64,000 nt of DNA, taken from RGIG4079 sp045531405. GTDB taxonomy: Bacteria; Bacteroidota; Bacteroidia; Bacteroidales; Muribaculaceae. The stretch's first letter is position 1. Each line of letters opens with the position of its first letter. The stretch is taken from positions 5,296-69,295 of the forward strand of contig JAZSDX010000014.1 in NCBI GenBank assembly GCA_045531405.1. The letters are read 5' to 3'. The notes below the pieces were generated by a model that saw only the letters and a program-made list of their open reading frames with translations, made no database searches and had not been told where the DNA came from. Of the stretch, positions 43,736 to 52,541 are shown piece by piece. Made by a program: the position numbers and the translations under genes.

Positions 43736-44440
43736 CTAAATTAGCTTTAACACTTCATCTAATTTTGCGATAATGCAAGGGTGAGTCACTGCATCTTCAT
43801 CGGCAGTCCAACCTTTTCCTTTTATCCATGCTACACTACAACCTATTGTCTCGGCAGGCACGATATCTTTTTTATAACTGTCTCCAATCACAAGGACCTC
43901 TTCGGGCTTTAGTCCCAAGGCCTCTACTCCAAGAGAGAAGATGCGTGGGTCGGGTTTGCGCACACCAACGACAGCCGATTCTACAATCTCTTTGAAATAG
44001 CGACGTAGATCAAAGTCGGCAAGCACACTCTCTACATTGCCATAAAAATTTGAGACAAGCACCAAAGGGTATTTTGCATAAAGAGCTTCGATTGTGGGCC
44101 GAGCCTCTTCAACACATTGGCGAGCCGAATTGTAGCAATATTTAGCCACAGCAAGAGCTTTTTCTTCTATAATATTGGCATCAATGAGTCCCTGGTCGGC
44201 AAGATAGCCAAGTTCGATGCGCATTTTTATTAATAAAAGGTCGTAGAAGTTGTGGTGAGGAAGAATATGAAGGGTGCGAGCCAGTTCGCGTTCGGCAAAC
44301 ACGTAACATTCGCGAAATTGTTCTTTTGTTACATTGATTCCGGCGTCTTTATATCCGTCCCAAATGATTTCACTCCAATGCACCCCACGGCTGTCAATTG
44401 TGCCACCGTAGTCAAATATAATTCCTTTAATATTTCCCAT
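43736..44440 (-). CDS. HAD-superfamily hydrolase
   Basis: Cytosolic phosphatase-type enzyme, 234 residues from ATG 44440 (MGNIKGIIFDYGGTID). That ATG lies within the end of the phosphatidyltransferase gene (14-base overlap), implying translational coupling. An upstream in-frame start would read through that gene. HAD motif I is FDYGGTID (nucleophile Asp, second Asp replaced by Gly, as in some members), motif II LVSNFYG, motif III KPDPRIF, motif IV VLVIGDSYKKDIVPA. Probably removes a phosphate from an intermediate of this operon. Confidence 0.85.
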   Translation of the reverse strand: MGNIKGIIFDYGGTIDSRGVHWSEIIWDGYKDAGINVTKEQFRECYVFAERELARTLHILPHHNFYDLLLIKMRIELGYLADQGLIDANIIEEKALAVAKYCYNSARQCVEEARPTIEALYAKYPLVLVSNFYGNVESVLADFDLRRYFKEIVESAVVGVRKPDPRIFSLGVEALGLKPEEVLVIGDSYKKDIVPAETIGCSVAWIKGKGWTADEDAVTHPCIIAKLDEVLKLI

Positions 44441-45374
44441 CTTCAAGTTCTTTCGTGAATCGTTTACAGAATCGTTCGTGGCAACACAACATATAAACAA
44501 GCATGATGTTGAGCACAGTCAATTCAAAAGCAAAATACAACCAAGGCATTCCAATAAGAATCGAAGCAAACAATGCAAAAGTGCGAGTGTTGAACGATAG
44601 CATATTGGTATATTTCATCATAGGCAAAGACTTGGCACGGAATGCATCGCGAAATTCTTGTGAAGGCACATTGCCATTCCATTTTTGAGCCATGGCTTTG
44701 CGTAATCGTTGCATCCAAGGGGTGAGTCGTTCTTGCCCTTTGGTATAGTTGGTATAAAATGTGAGGGTGAGCTTTTGGAAAAAGTTTTTACTCCACGATA
44801 ATTGCGCCAATTTTTCTTTAAGTTGCACCGAGCTATCAAGTTCACTACCTTCTTCACCTTTAAGGAAATAAAGGTGGAAGTTGCGATAGTAGTCGGCCAT
44901 GGCAGCTTGTTGTGCGTGGCATATCCCGGCAATAATGGCAATAGACCAAATGAGCCAAGGCATTGATGCAAAGAATTCGGATGTTGCATTTGTGCGAAAG
45001 CAAATGGCAAAATATATCGAAAAAAACCATAGATCGCCACTCACTCCATCGAGAATGCGACCAATGCGAGAATATTGCTTTGTCATTCGGGCTAATTGTC
45101 CGTCGGCACTATCAAACGAATTGGCCCAAACGAGCAATAAAATTCCTATAACATTCAACCACAAGTCGTTGAAATAAAACATAATTCCGGCTCCGACACC
45201 AAGGAATATCGACGCAATGGTAATGGCATTGGGGGTAACACCAAGTTTTTTAGCCAAACAAGCCCAAGCATAACCAATAGGGCGATAAAATATGAGGTCA
45301 AAAGTTTCCTCGGTATCCATCGACTTGAGAGTGTCGCGATAACTCACTTTTTGAGTTTTGTTGTCTTCAGCCAT
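44427..45374 (-). CDS. CDP-alcohol phosphatidyltransferase family membrane enzyme
   Basis: 315 residues with about six membrane helices (for example 55-80, 118-150, 275-300). The CDP-alcohol motif is DSADGQLAR followed by SRIGRILDGVSGD. The first part is canonical, but the final pair is spaced Asp-x4-Asp instead of Asp-x3-Asp. The enzyme joins an activated CDP-alcohol to a hydroxyl group with loss of CMP. The adjacent nucleotidyltransferase could make the CDP-alcohol, and the nearby inositol-phosphate synthase suggests inositol as one partner, but this is inferred. It begins 2 bases after the ATP-grasp gene. Confidence 0.85.
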   Translation of the reverse strand: MAEDNKTQKVSYRDTLKSMDTEETFDLIFYRPIGYAWACLAKKLGVTPNAITIASIFLGVGAGIMFYFNDLWLNVIGILLLVWANSFDSADGQLARMTKQYSRIGRILDGVSGDLWFFSIYFAICFRTNATSEFFASMPWLIWSIAIIAGICHAQQAAMADYYRNFHLYFLKGEEGSELDSSVQLKEKLAQLSWSKNFFQKLTLTFYTNYTKGQERLTPWMQRLRKAMAQKWNGNVPSQEFRDAFRAKSLPMMKYTNMLSFNTRTFALFASILIGMPWLYFAFELTVLNIMLVYMLCCHERFCKRFTKELEDGKY

Positions 45375-45376
45375 TG

Positions 45377-46240
45377 TTATTTGCGTTCTTTAATTGTGTT
45401 TAATATACATTTTGCAATGTGAGGAGCTGCATCGACGCGGCAAGGTGCGAAACTGGGCCAATCATTAAAGTCAATGATGCGAATCTCTCCATCGGGCGAT
45501 ACTATACAGTCGCCACCATAAATTTTCACATCAAGCACTTCTGATGCATTTTGGCATATTTGACGCATTTTTTCAACGTCAAATTCAATACCTTGCGACT
45601 TTCCGTTAATTGCCTCGTGTCCATATTTGCTATGACCGAGGTCAAAAGGATAAAACCAGAAGAAGAAAGGAGTACCTTGCACACCATAAAATTTCACTAA
45701 GTCGCCGACAAGGTGTTTATTGATTACGGCACGCGATATGCCTCGAAGAAAATATTCTTGTAATATTTCTTGGGCTTCTTCGGGGTGGCGCACATAGCTC
45801 ACATCTTCTTTGTGCATTGCATGAAAATCGCCACGCTTAATCCAACATTGCGAGAACCCAGCTTTTTCTAATGCATCTTTGACCCCCTCGTTGGTGTTTA
45901 CCATAAGGCTTTCGGGATATGGGATATTGCTACCTACTAATATGCGAGTCATGCGCTCACGGGTACAGTTCTCAATACCATATCCCGAATTAATTACAAT
46001 TTTCCCTTCATCTTCCAATTGTTGAAGCAAAGCAATAGATTTTTGCTCGCGACACATGTTAACAATAACGTTTTCTGTAACTTTTCCGGCAGCGAGTTGT
46101 TCTTCGCTATATACATTAACGATGCATCCACGTTTGCGAAGATGCTCGGCAACAACATTGAATATTGCAGCGTCGTTGCCAATATGATTGGGCGAATATG
46201 CACCGGCTCTCATGATACCGGCAATCTGAATTTCAGCCAT
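45377..46240 (-). CDS. ATP-grasp domain ligase-like protein
   Basis: 287 residues. RimK/ATP-grasp-like: the N-terminal pre-ATP domain has IMRAGAYSPNHIGND, the central portion has WIKRGDFHAMHKEDVSYV (nucleotide-binding strands), and the C-terminal metal/ATP site is IYGGDCIVSPDGEIRIIDFNDWPSF. Such enzymes couple a carboxylate to an amine or other nucleophile via acyl-phosphate. Substrate unknown. Second-to-middle gene in a tightly packed operon, suggesting an amino-acid or similar addition to the phospho-alcohol product. Confidence 0.8.
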   Translation of the reverse strand: MAEIQIAGIMRAGAYSPNHIGNDAAIFNVVAEHLRKRGCIVNVYSEEQLAAGKVTENVIVNMCREQKSIALLQQLEDEGKIVINSGYGIENCTRERMTRILVGSNIPYPESLMVNTNEGVKDALEKAGFSQCWIKRGDFHAMHKEDVSYVRHPEEAQEILQEYFLRGISRAVINKHLVGDLVKFYGVQGTPFFFWFYPFDLGHSKYGHEAINGKSQGIEFDVEKMRQICQNASEVLDVKIYGGDCIVSPDGEIRIIDFNDWPSFAPCRVDAAPHIAKCILNTIKERK

Positions 46241-46282
46241 CGCTTAATTATATATTATTATAATGTGAATAACTTAATTTTC

Positions 46283-46990
46283 TTAAGGTCGTAATGCTGC
46301 AAATGCTGCAGCTGTTTCGATATCACCGACATGATCTACATCAACGATTTTTTCAAATGGGAATGCTTTTAATTTCAAGCCGGCATCAACAAGCGCACGT
46401 TGATAGTTGCGCATGCGTGAAACACCTTGTTCCATGCAATTTTCAAGCACACGAAGAGCTGGAGGGGTTAACCCATAGATTCCTCCTGAGATGAATTTCA
46501 CTCCTTCCCAACTTGCATCTTTGAAAGCTGTGATATTGAGGTCTTCATCGGTGTCAATATATAGAGGTTTCTCGTCATCGATAAATGAAGTCACAGCCAT
46601 ATATCCGTCGGCTCCGGTAGTGTCATTTTCAAACGCTTCAATATATTTTCTAAATTCCTCTTCATGAAAAATAGTATCAACAGTGGTGAGACAGAATTTC
46701 CCATCGTCAAAATGACGGCTCACCTCATAGAAACTGTGCATTGAGCTTGGTGTAGATTTCACAATCAAGCGGAAAGGAACAGGTATATCAAGGCTTTCGA
46801 GATATTCGCGCACTTGGGTCATTTCTTCGTTTACGATGATGCTTAATGAGGTGGCATTACATCGCATAAATATGTCTATGAGGCGTTTAATCATTGGAGT
46901 GCCGTTGAGGTTTACCAATGGTTTTGGAAGTTTTACACCTTCCTGAGCCAATCTTGAGCCTTCACCGGCGGCAATTATCGCGTAATTCAT
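46283..46990 (-). CDS. Sugar/polyol-phosphate nucleotidyltransferase (MobA-like NTP transferase)
   Basis: 235 residues. N-terminal signature AIIAAGEGSRLAQEGVKLPK (residues 4-23) with the G-x-G-x-R and catalytic Lys, then LTTVDTIF at the metal-binding Asp. Belongs to the NTP-transferase group that makes CDP- or UDP-activated sugars and polyols; archaeal inositol-1-phosphate cytidylyltransferases are in this group. Product inferred to be an activated alcohol for the phosphatidyltransferase two genes downstream. Confidence 0.82.
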   Translation of the reverse strand: MNYAIIAAGEGSRLAQEGVKLPKPLVNLNGTPMIKRLIDIFMRCNATSLSIIVNEEMTQVREYLESLDIPVPFRLIVKSTPSSMHSFYEVSRHFDDGKFCLTTVDTIFHEEEFRKYIEAFENDTTGADGYMAVTSFIDDEKPLYIDTDEDLNITAFKDASWEGVKFISGGIYGLTPPALRVLENCMEQGVSRMRNYQRALVDAGLKLKAFPFEKIVDVDHVGDIETAAAFAALRP

Positions 46991-46998
46991 TTGTTATA

Positions 46999-47523
46999 TT
47001 ATTTGTCGTTATTTTTATTCTTTGAAAATGCTTTATTATGCCATAAAAAACCTTTTATATCAAGGTCTTGGAACACAAAATATCGTTGTAGCAATATATT
47101 CCAAAATACCGATACTAAAAATGACACAATCAATTGTGCAGTCATGAAAAATCCGGCATCCTTGAACCCTAAATCAATAAGCCATTGCCAATTGGCAAGC
47201 AAATAATATACAAAATCGGTCCCATAGGAATTAAGGAGCAGGCTACCAACCCACACTAATGCATATTTTACAGCAACCATACGCTTGCTCACATCGTTAC
47301 CTTGAAAAGTCCAACGATAGTTTAAGCAACAATTCACAATGCCTCCGGTTGTTGCGCCAATAGCTTTTGAATACAATGGGTTGAGATTTAGGAACTCAAA
47401 GAGGATAAGGCTCACAATAAAGTCGGTCCACGACGACACTTGAGATGTAGCAGTGGCTTTAAGGAGTATCTTAAACTCTTTCTTTGACCTAAATTGAGCC
47501 GGTATTATCTTCTTAAAATTCAT
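46999..47523 (-). CDS. GtrA-family membrane protein
   Basis: 174 residues, four membrane helices (about 25-50, 56-76, 95-115, 130-155). GtrA family text: GATTGGIVNCCLNYRWTF (57-74). GtrA proteins are thought to move lipid-linked sugars across the inner membrane or to help glycosyltransferases. In this operon it could flip the lipid product. Begins 17 bases after pdxA. Confidence 0.83.
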   Translation of the reverse strand: MNFKKIIPAQFRSKKEFKILLKATATSQVSSWTDFIVSLILFEFLNLNPLYSKAIGATTGGIVNCCLNYRWTFQGNDVSKRMVAVKYALVWVGSLLLNSYGTDFVYYLLANWQWLIDLGFKDAGFFMTAQLIVSFLVSVFWNILLQRYFVFQDLDIKGFLWHNKAFSKNKNNDK

Positions 47524-47540
47524 CTTCGGGCCTTGTGGAG

Positions 47541-48644
47541 TTAATCTACATGTTCATCTTTTGTGAGGTCGAGAACAACGTTATCTTTTCCTCGGTCAAA
47601 ATATTGTTTGCGCAACGGATTGCGATGAATATATGCTTCATTGCGACGGCAACGCACCACATCAATAGCTTTATAGATGGCTTGGCGCAAAGATGCTTCC
47701 GAAGCCAAACCCTTGCCTGCAATATCGTAGCCTGTGCCATGATCGGGCGAAGTGCGCACAAAGTCTAACCCGGCAGTGTAATTTACTCCACTTTCCATTG
47801 CAAGAGTCTTAAATGGTGCAAGACCTTGGTCATGGTACATTGCTAAAATGCCGTCAAATTTAGAATATTGCCCACTACCAAACAATCCATCGGCAGCATA
47901 TGGGCCAAAGCATTGAATCTTATTTTCGCGACTTTCTTCTATCGCAGGGGTAATGATTTCTTGTTCTTCAGAGCCTAAAAGACCATTTTCTCCGGCATGG
48001 GGATTGAGCGATAATACAGCGATGCGTGGATAGGTTATGCCAAAATCATTTTTGAGTGAATTGTTGAAAATTCTGAGTTTTTCAACAATAGCCTCTTTTG
48101 TTATAGCCGATGGGATTTCGGCAATAGGGAGATGTGTGGTTACCAATGCTACTCTCACATCTTCGTTGCACAAAATCATTAAAGCTTTTTTTCCGTCTCC
48201 AAGCGATGTTTCTAAATATTCGGTGTGACCGGGGAATGTGAATACATCACTTTGAATATTATCTTTATTTATTGGAGCTGTAACAAGAGCATCAATAAAA
48301 CCATTGCGCAAGTCGCTTACGGCTTGTTCAAGGGCTGCAAAAGCAGCCTTTCCTGCTATTTGGGTAGATTTGCCCGGTTCAATGAGAGTATCTTCGCCCA
48401 CAACATTGATTATGCTACATGCTCCATCGCGAGCCTCCGAAGCTTTTGCTACTTGATTGATTGCAAACTGAGGCAAATCGAGTTGCTTGCGATAATATGC
48501 TGCAATTTTTGCCGACCCATATATAATGGGAGTGCATAGTTCCAGTATTTGGGAATTTTCCAAAGCTTTGAGGATTACTTCATAGCCTATGCCGTTAATG
48601 TCTCCGTGGGTGATTCCCACTTTTATTTTTCTTGATTCTTTCAT
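47541..48644 (-). CDS. pdxA: 4-hydroxythreonine-4-phosphate dehydrogenase
   Basis: Vitamin B6 (pyridoxal phosphate) biosynthesis. 367 residues from ATG 48644 (MKESRKIKVGITHGDINGIG). A longer frame to 48713 would pass through a hairpin, and is rejected. Motifs: ITHGDINGIGYEV at the N-terminus, VTAPINKDNI, FPGHTEYLE, the metal ligand region LNPHAGENG, and YHDQGLAPFK. First gene of the six-gene operon with the phospho-alcohol genes; the functional link is not obvious. Confidence 0.92.
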   Translation of the reverse strand: MKESRKIKVGITHGDINGIGYEVILKALENSQILELCTPIIYGSAKIAAYYRKQLDLPQFAINQVAKASEARDGACSIINVVGEDTLIEPGKSTQIAGKAAFAALEQAVSDLRNGFIDALVTAPINKDNIQSDVFTFPGHTEYLETSLGDGKKALMILCNEDVRVALVTTHLPIAEIPSAITKEAIVEKLRIFNNSLKNDFGITYPRIAVLSLNPHAGENGLLGSEEQEIITPAIEESRENKIQCFGPYAADGLFGSGQYSKFDGILAMYHDQGLAPFKTLAMESGVNYTAGLDFVRTSPDHGTGYDIAGKGLASEASLRQAIYKAIDVVRCRRNEAYIHRNPLRKQYFDRGKDNVVLDLTKDEHVD

Positions 48645-48670
48645 TTGTTTAAGTATATGATAATCAGTGA

Positions 48671-48710
48671 AAAAATCCTCAAGGCAATCGTGATTGCCTT
48701 GAAATTTTTC
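48671..48710 (-). promoter_or_regulatory. Terminator-like hairpin in the pdxA leader
   Basis: Perfect 10-bp inverted repeat CAAGGCAATC-GT-GATTGCCTTG (48680-48701), with T-rich DNA on both sides. On the minus strand the stem precedes GGATTTTTT and lies 27-57 bases before the pdxA ATG, where it would act as an attenuator or as the terminator of antisense transcripts. Confidence 0.5.
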
Positions 48711-48898
48711 CATTCTACGCCATTTTACAATCGGTAAAGTTACTCATAATTATTCAAATATGAGTTATCTATGAAGTAAAAAAGGAGAAAATGGCAAATA
48801 TTTGAGACTAATTTTAGATGAATTTTGAATAAATAGATTTGGCAGAAAAAAGAGGAATAATTAATTTTACACCCACAAAAAATCTGTTTTTCAAATTT

Positions 48899-50071
48899 AT
48901 GTGGACCGAAAAAATACTTGAAAGCATGGGATTTGCTCCCGACCAAATGGGTTGGTTAGTTATTGGTGTCAATATTGTGATATTGGCATTGATAGCTATA
49001 ATAACCTATCTCATAGTACATAGGATTGTGATTGTAGCCGTGAAACGTATCGTTTCGCGCACATCGGTAAAATGGGATGATGCCCTGTTTAACGATAGAT
49101 TATTGACGAGCATCAGTCATCTTGTCCCTCCGGTATTAATTTATGTACTATTGCCGTGGATTTTAGGAGAATACTCCGACATAATGGCAATGTGTGCCAA
49201 GGCATTGCTCATTTACATAGTGATAGTCTCGGTTAGAGTTTTTAACCGATTGTTTACATCTATTTATCTTGCCGCACACCAATCAGAATCGTTTGAGGGA
49301 CACTCATTAAAAGGGCTCATGCAGATGTTCAAAATTCTTGCCATATGTGTGGGATTAATTATAATTGTGTCGTTACTGATAGATAAAGATCCTATAATAA
49401 TATTGTCGGGACTTGGAGCATCGGCAGCAATACTCATGTTGGTATTCAAAGACACCATTGTAGGGCTTGTCGCCGGCATTCAGCTATCGGCTAATGATAT
49501 GTTGAAACCGGGCGACTGGATTGAGGCACCAAAACATGGGGTAAATGGTATGGTTGAAGATGTTTCGCTCACCACAGTAAAAGTGCGCAATTGGGACATG
49601 ACAATAGTTACAGTTCCACCCTATTCTCTTGTGAGCGAATCGTTCCAAAATTGGCGAGGGATGAAAGATAGTGGAGGCCGTAGGGTGAAGCGCACGATAA
49701 ATATTGATGTTAATACCATCAAGTTTATGACCGACGAAGAATTGACGTCATTCACACAACAAGAGTGGTATAAAGGCTATGCAAGCCCCACCCACAAAGT
49801 TGTAAATATCAACCTCTTCCGATATTATGTTGTGCAATATTTGGCCACCCATGAAATGGTGAATCATGACATGACGATGATGGTGCGTCAATTACAATCA
49901 ACCAATCATGGGGTGCCTATTGAGTTGTATTTCTTCACAGCCACTACCGAATGGATAAAGTATGAGGACATACAAGCCGACATCTTCGACCACCTGTTTG
50001 CAGTGGCACACGATTTCGGTTTGCGAGTATTCCAAAGCCCGGCGGGCATTGATTTTAAGGGGGTTCTATAA
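48899..50071 (+). CDS. MscS-family mechanosensitive channel
   Basis: 390 residues from ATG 48899 (MWTEKILESMGF); a TTG-started longer frame has no support. Inner-membrane helices at about 20-45, 70-90, 95-115, 135-155. The pore-lining TM3 and beta domain run through LSGLGASAAILMLVFKDTIV and GLVAGIQLSANDMLKPGDWI, with WIEAPKHGVNGMVEDVSLTT typical of MscS/YbdG types. Opens under osmotic downshift to release solutes. Confidence 0.9.
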   Translation: MWTEKILESMGFAPDQMGWLVIGVNIVILALIAIITYLIVHRIVIVAVKRIVSRTSVKWDDALFNDRLLTSISHLVPPVLIYVLLPWILGEYSDIMAMCAKALLIYIVIVSVRVFNRLFTSIYLAAHQSESFEGHSLKGLMQMFKILAICVGLIIIVSLLIDKDPIIILSGLGASAAILMLVFKDTIVGLVAGIQLSANDMLKPGDWIEAPKHGVNGMVEDVSLTTVKVRNWDMTIVTVPPYSLVSESFQNWRGMKDSGGRRVKRTINIDVNTIKFMTDEELTSFTQQEWYKGYASPTHKVVNINLFRYYVVQYLATHEMVNHDMTMMVRQLQSTNHGVPIELYFFTATTEWIKYEDIQADIFDHLFAVAHDFGLRVFQSPAGIDFKGVL

Positions 50072-50098
50072 AATCTCACTTAGTTTCCTTAAACGGCA

Positions 50099-50572
50099 CT
50101 AATAGCGAGGTATAATATTAGTCAATTGAAACGAAGAAGCAGAGAGCATCTGCTCCATTAAATCAACTTCGTTTTGAGCGATGATGTTATATTGATTGCT
50201 CGTATCATCTTCAAGACCAATATAGCAAATGTGAAGAGCATATGCCGCGATGGCATGCTCGAGAGTGATTCTCATCGTATGAGCAACATTGTCGGCAATC
50301 TCATCGCTCATGCGCATATCAACACTCAATATCATATCTTCATCGTCATTGATTACAGTGTCGTTGAGATTGCAATTCTCCACATAAGAAATAAATTTCA
50401 TGATGATAAAAGCAAATGCATCTTTTATTAGGAGTCTCAATGCCGGAGCTCTATCACGAGTTAAAATCGCAGGTCGTTTTGATCCATTGTTGAGGCATCG
50501 CAGAGCCGAAATTGCATAAATTTCTTGCATTATAGCCTTGGTTGAGAGGTTAAAAGATATTGTTTTCGACAT
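50099..50572 (-). CDS. Hypothetical protein, last gene of the capsid-region cluster
   Basis: 157 residues, acidic, mostly helical, with no signal peptide or clear domain. A hydrophobic patch lies near 50-65 (IKDAFAFIIMKFISYV) and another near 110-120. Forty bases after the preceding small gene and on the same strand as the portal and capsid genes, so it may belong to the particle system. Function unknown. Confidence 0.5.
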   Translation of the reverse strand: MSKTISFNLSTKAIMQEIYAISALRCLNNGSKRPAILTRDRAPALRLLIKDAFAFIIMKFISYVENCNLNDTVINDDEDMILSVDMRMSDEIADNVAHTMRITLEHAIAAYALHICYIGLEDDTSNQYNIIAQNEVDLMEQMLSASSFQLTNIIPRY

Positions 50573-50612
50573 AGTGTGTAGCTGTTGTTTAAGTAAATTT
50601 ATATAAGTTCAC

Positions 50613-50993
50613 TTAATGATTTATTAGTCGGCATGCCGATGCATTAGAGATAAAAAATCGTGAGGCATTGCCATTTGTCAGCACGATTGTCAGTGCCTCG
50701 CCTTCGGTCATTGTAGGAGATTGGAGTAATAACCGATCTACCTTCTTGGCGATTTCGACAATCATGTCACGACGCAGTTTGCGATAGGTCTTGGGCAATA
50801 AATTGCGACGATGACTGCTCAACAACCGACGAGCATAATCATAGGTGAGATAATACCCGGGAGCGTTGCTTGTTATTGTTTTATTTATGAGCTTTGATAT
50901 CGATGGCATCTTGCCGGTTTTCTTATATTTTTTCACGATATTTCTATAACATTTTTTTATGTCGCGATTGCGCATTTTTACTTCGTACAACAT
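50613..50993 (-). CDS. Small basic protein with duplicated motif, near phage genes
   Basis: 126 residues (or 120 from Met7). Strongly basic N-terminus (MRNRDIKKCYRNIVKKYKK). The sequence appears to hold two copies of a helix-strand motif: APGYYLTYDYARRLL (about 44-58) and ASRFFISNASACRLI (about 110-124). Its charge suggests nucleic-acid binding, perhaps regulation or packaging. Has its own -7 box just downstream of the portal stop. Not recognised as a named family. Confidence 0.5.
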   Translation of the reverse strand: MLYEVKMRNRDIKKCYRNIVKKYKKTGKMPSISKLINKTITSNAPGYYLTYDYARRLLSSHRRNLLPKTYRKLRRDMIVEIAKKVDRLLLQSPTMTEGEALTIVLTNGNASRFFISNASACRLINH

Positions 50994-51112
50994 GTTTCGA
51001 ATAATTTAAGATTAAACAATAGTTATTATGAACGGTCCTTTTGTGAACCTTAGGTTTGTGATAATTTTTTTGATTAAGAGGTTATGGATATTTGGCTTGT
51101 TGATAGACTAAA

Positions 51113-51120
51113 CAAAGGTA
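51113..51120 (-). promoter_or_regulatory. -7 box between portal and the small basic gene
   Basis: TACCTTTG on the minus strand, four bases downstream of the portal stop codon in transcription direction. It gives a leader of about 115 bases to the 50993 start, so the last two genes can be transcribed separately from the capsid genes. Confidence 0.4.
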
Positions 51121-51123
51121 ATA

Positions 51124-52527
51124 TCACGATAGGGCAACAATGGAACACATCGCAGTTAAAAATGCTTTATTGTCGCGTTGAATACGAAAATCCTTAAACG
51201 TCTCAAATATATCGGCAAGAGCTATTGTTGCATTTTTTATTTGAGATTCATAGAGAGCCGACCCGGTTGCCCCCGTCACATTTTTGCCCATCAATGCACC
51301 ACCTACACCCGACACCTCCTCAAACAGTTTCATCTCCAACGAAAGCAATTCAAAAGCACCGATATTGGTATTGTTGGCAGCAATCTGTTGAGGTCCGGGA
51401 TTGCCATTAGATGGGTTATAAGGAATAACACTATCACTTTTAGCCCATTGAGACGCTATTTGCTCCCACGACATTGACTCGTGGCGTTGATTGGCAGGGA
51501 AAAGCAACGCCCCCTTGGCCGATGTACTCATAATGTGATCTATCATCACAATCAGGCGATTGATATAGCGTTGTTGGTCAATTACATCTTCGACAAATGA
51601 GTGAACCTCTCCATCGATTAGAGGATAAAACTTTATCACAAACGGGTGTTGTTGATGTCGATAAGGCGACCTGAAACTATCAATAACAGTGCCGTCGGGG
51701 GCTAAATAATAGCAATGCCAATGAGTATCAATGTGCCAACGTGTATTGATTTGAGCGATACCATTGAGCTTGCGCAACTCGTTCTCTTTATTGAGGATTG
51801 GATTGTTGTTAAAATCGGTAATAAACAAATTCCCATTAGATTTGTCGTGACACATTAACGACTCTCCACACTCAAGCACCCACATCTCAATAACTCGGCA
51901 ACGCCCACTTGCCGACTTTAAGAATCGGTGTTCAGCCAACACATCATCGCTTGAATATAAGTGCTTTAATGCTTCGGCTTTAGCTCTATCGCCATTGGCA
52001 AAACGCAAAATCAACTCGGCAATGCTCATATCATGAATCATTCCCGCCAATTCAATGTCCCACCCTCGCGGATCGCGAAAATCATTGACAAAAAAATTGT
52101 CGGGATTGACATTTATTACCGTCACATTTTTATCGTTGTCATCACCACTGTTACATATACGTTGAATGGCGCATCCCGATATTAGAAACTCCTCGAGCAT
52201 GCGGCTATCAAGCTCATCAATACTATTCTGCCGATAGAAATCGTGCAAATCGTTTGCAACAACAGTATCGTTAAGAGAATTGCGAAAACGGCCCACGATA
52301 CACTTCACAAGTTGGCGAATGAGGTTGTTGGTCATTGGCTTTTTGCCACATCTACGAGCAAATTCACCTTCGGTCATCACATTCCCTTTTTCATCGGTTA
52401 CAGGGTCATTCCATTGTTGTCCATAGGTATATTGCTTATATCGGTTGCGATTGGCACGCATCGGAGCCATATTGCGCCATGCATGGTGAGCCAACTCAAG
52501 CAGTTGTTCATTTTTTTGTAAAAACAT
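51124..52527 (-). CDS. Phage-type portal protein
   Basis: 467 residues. Head-vertex ring through which DNA is packaged. Typical portal features: N-terminal helices (RNMAPMRANRNRYKQYTYG), a conserved central block VINVNPDNFFVNDFRDPRG (about 137-155), GEVHSFVEDVIDQQRYINRL (stem/clip region, about 318-337), and C-terminal helices MKLFEEVSGVGGALMG (about 405-420). Overall arrangement resembles P22/podovirus-type portals. Complete and in frame. Fourth gene of the capsid operon. Confidence 0.82.
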   Translation of the reverse strand: MFLQKNEQLLELAHHAWRNMAPMRANRNRYKQYTYGQQWNDPVTDEKGNVMTEGEFARRCGKKPMTNNLIRQLVKCIVGRFRNSLNDTVVANDLHDFYRQNSIDELDSRMLEEFLISGCAIQRICNSGDDNDKNVTVINVNPDNFFVNDFRDPRGWDIELAGMIHDMSIAELILRFANGDRAKAEALKHLYSSDDVLAEHRFLKSASGRCRVIEMWVLECGESLMCHDKSNGNLFITDFNNNPILNKENELRKLNGIAQINTRWHIDTHWHCYYLAPDGTVIDSFRSPYRHQQHPFVIKFYPLIDGEVHSFVEDVIDQQRYINRLIVMIDHIMSTSAKGALLFPANQRHESMSWEQIASQWAKSDSVIPYNPSNGNPGPQQIAANNTNIGAFELLSLEMKLFEEVSGVGGALMGKNVTGATGSALYESQIKNATIALADIFETFKDFRIQRDNKAFLTAMCSIVALS

Positions 52528-52541
52528 AATAAATTGAGATT

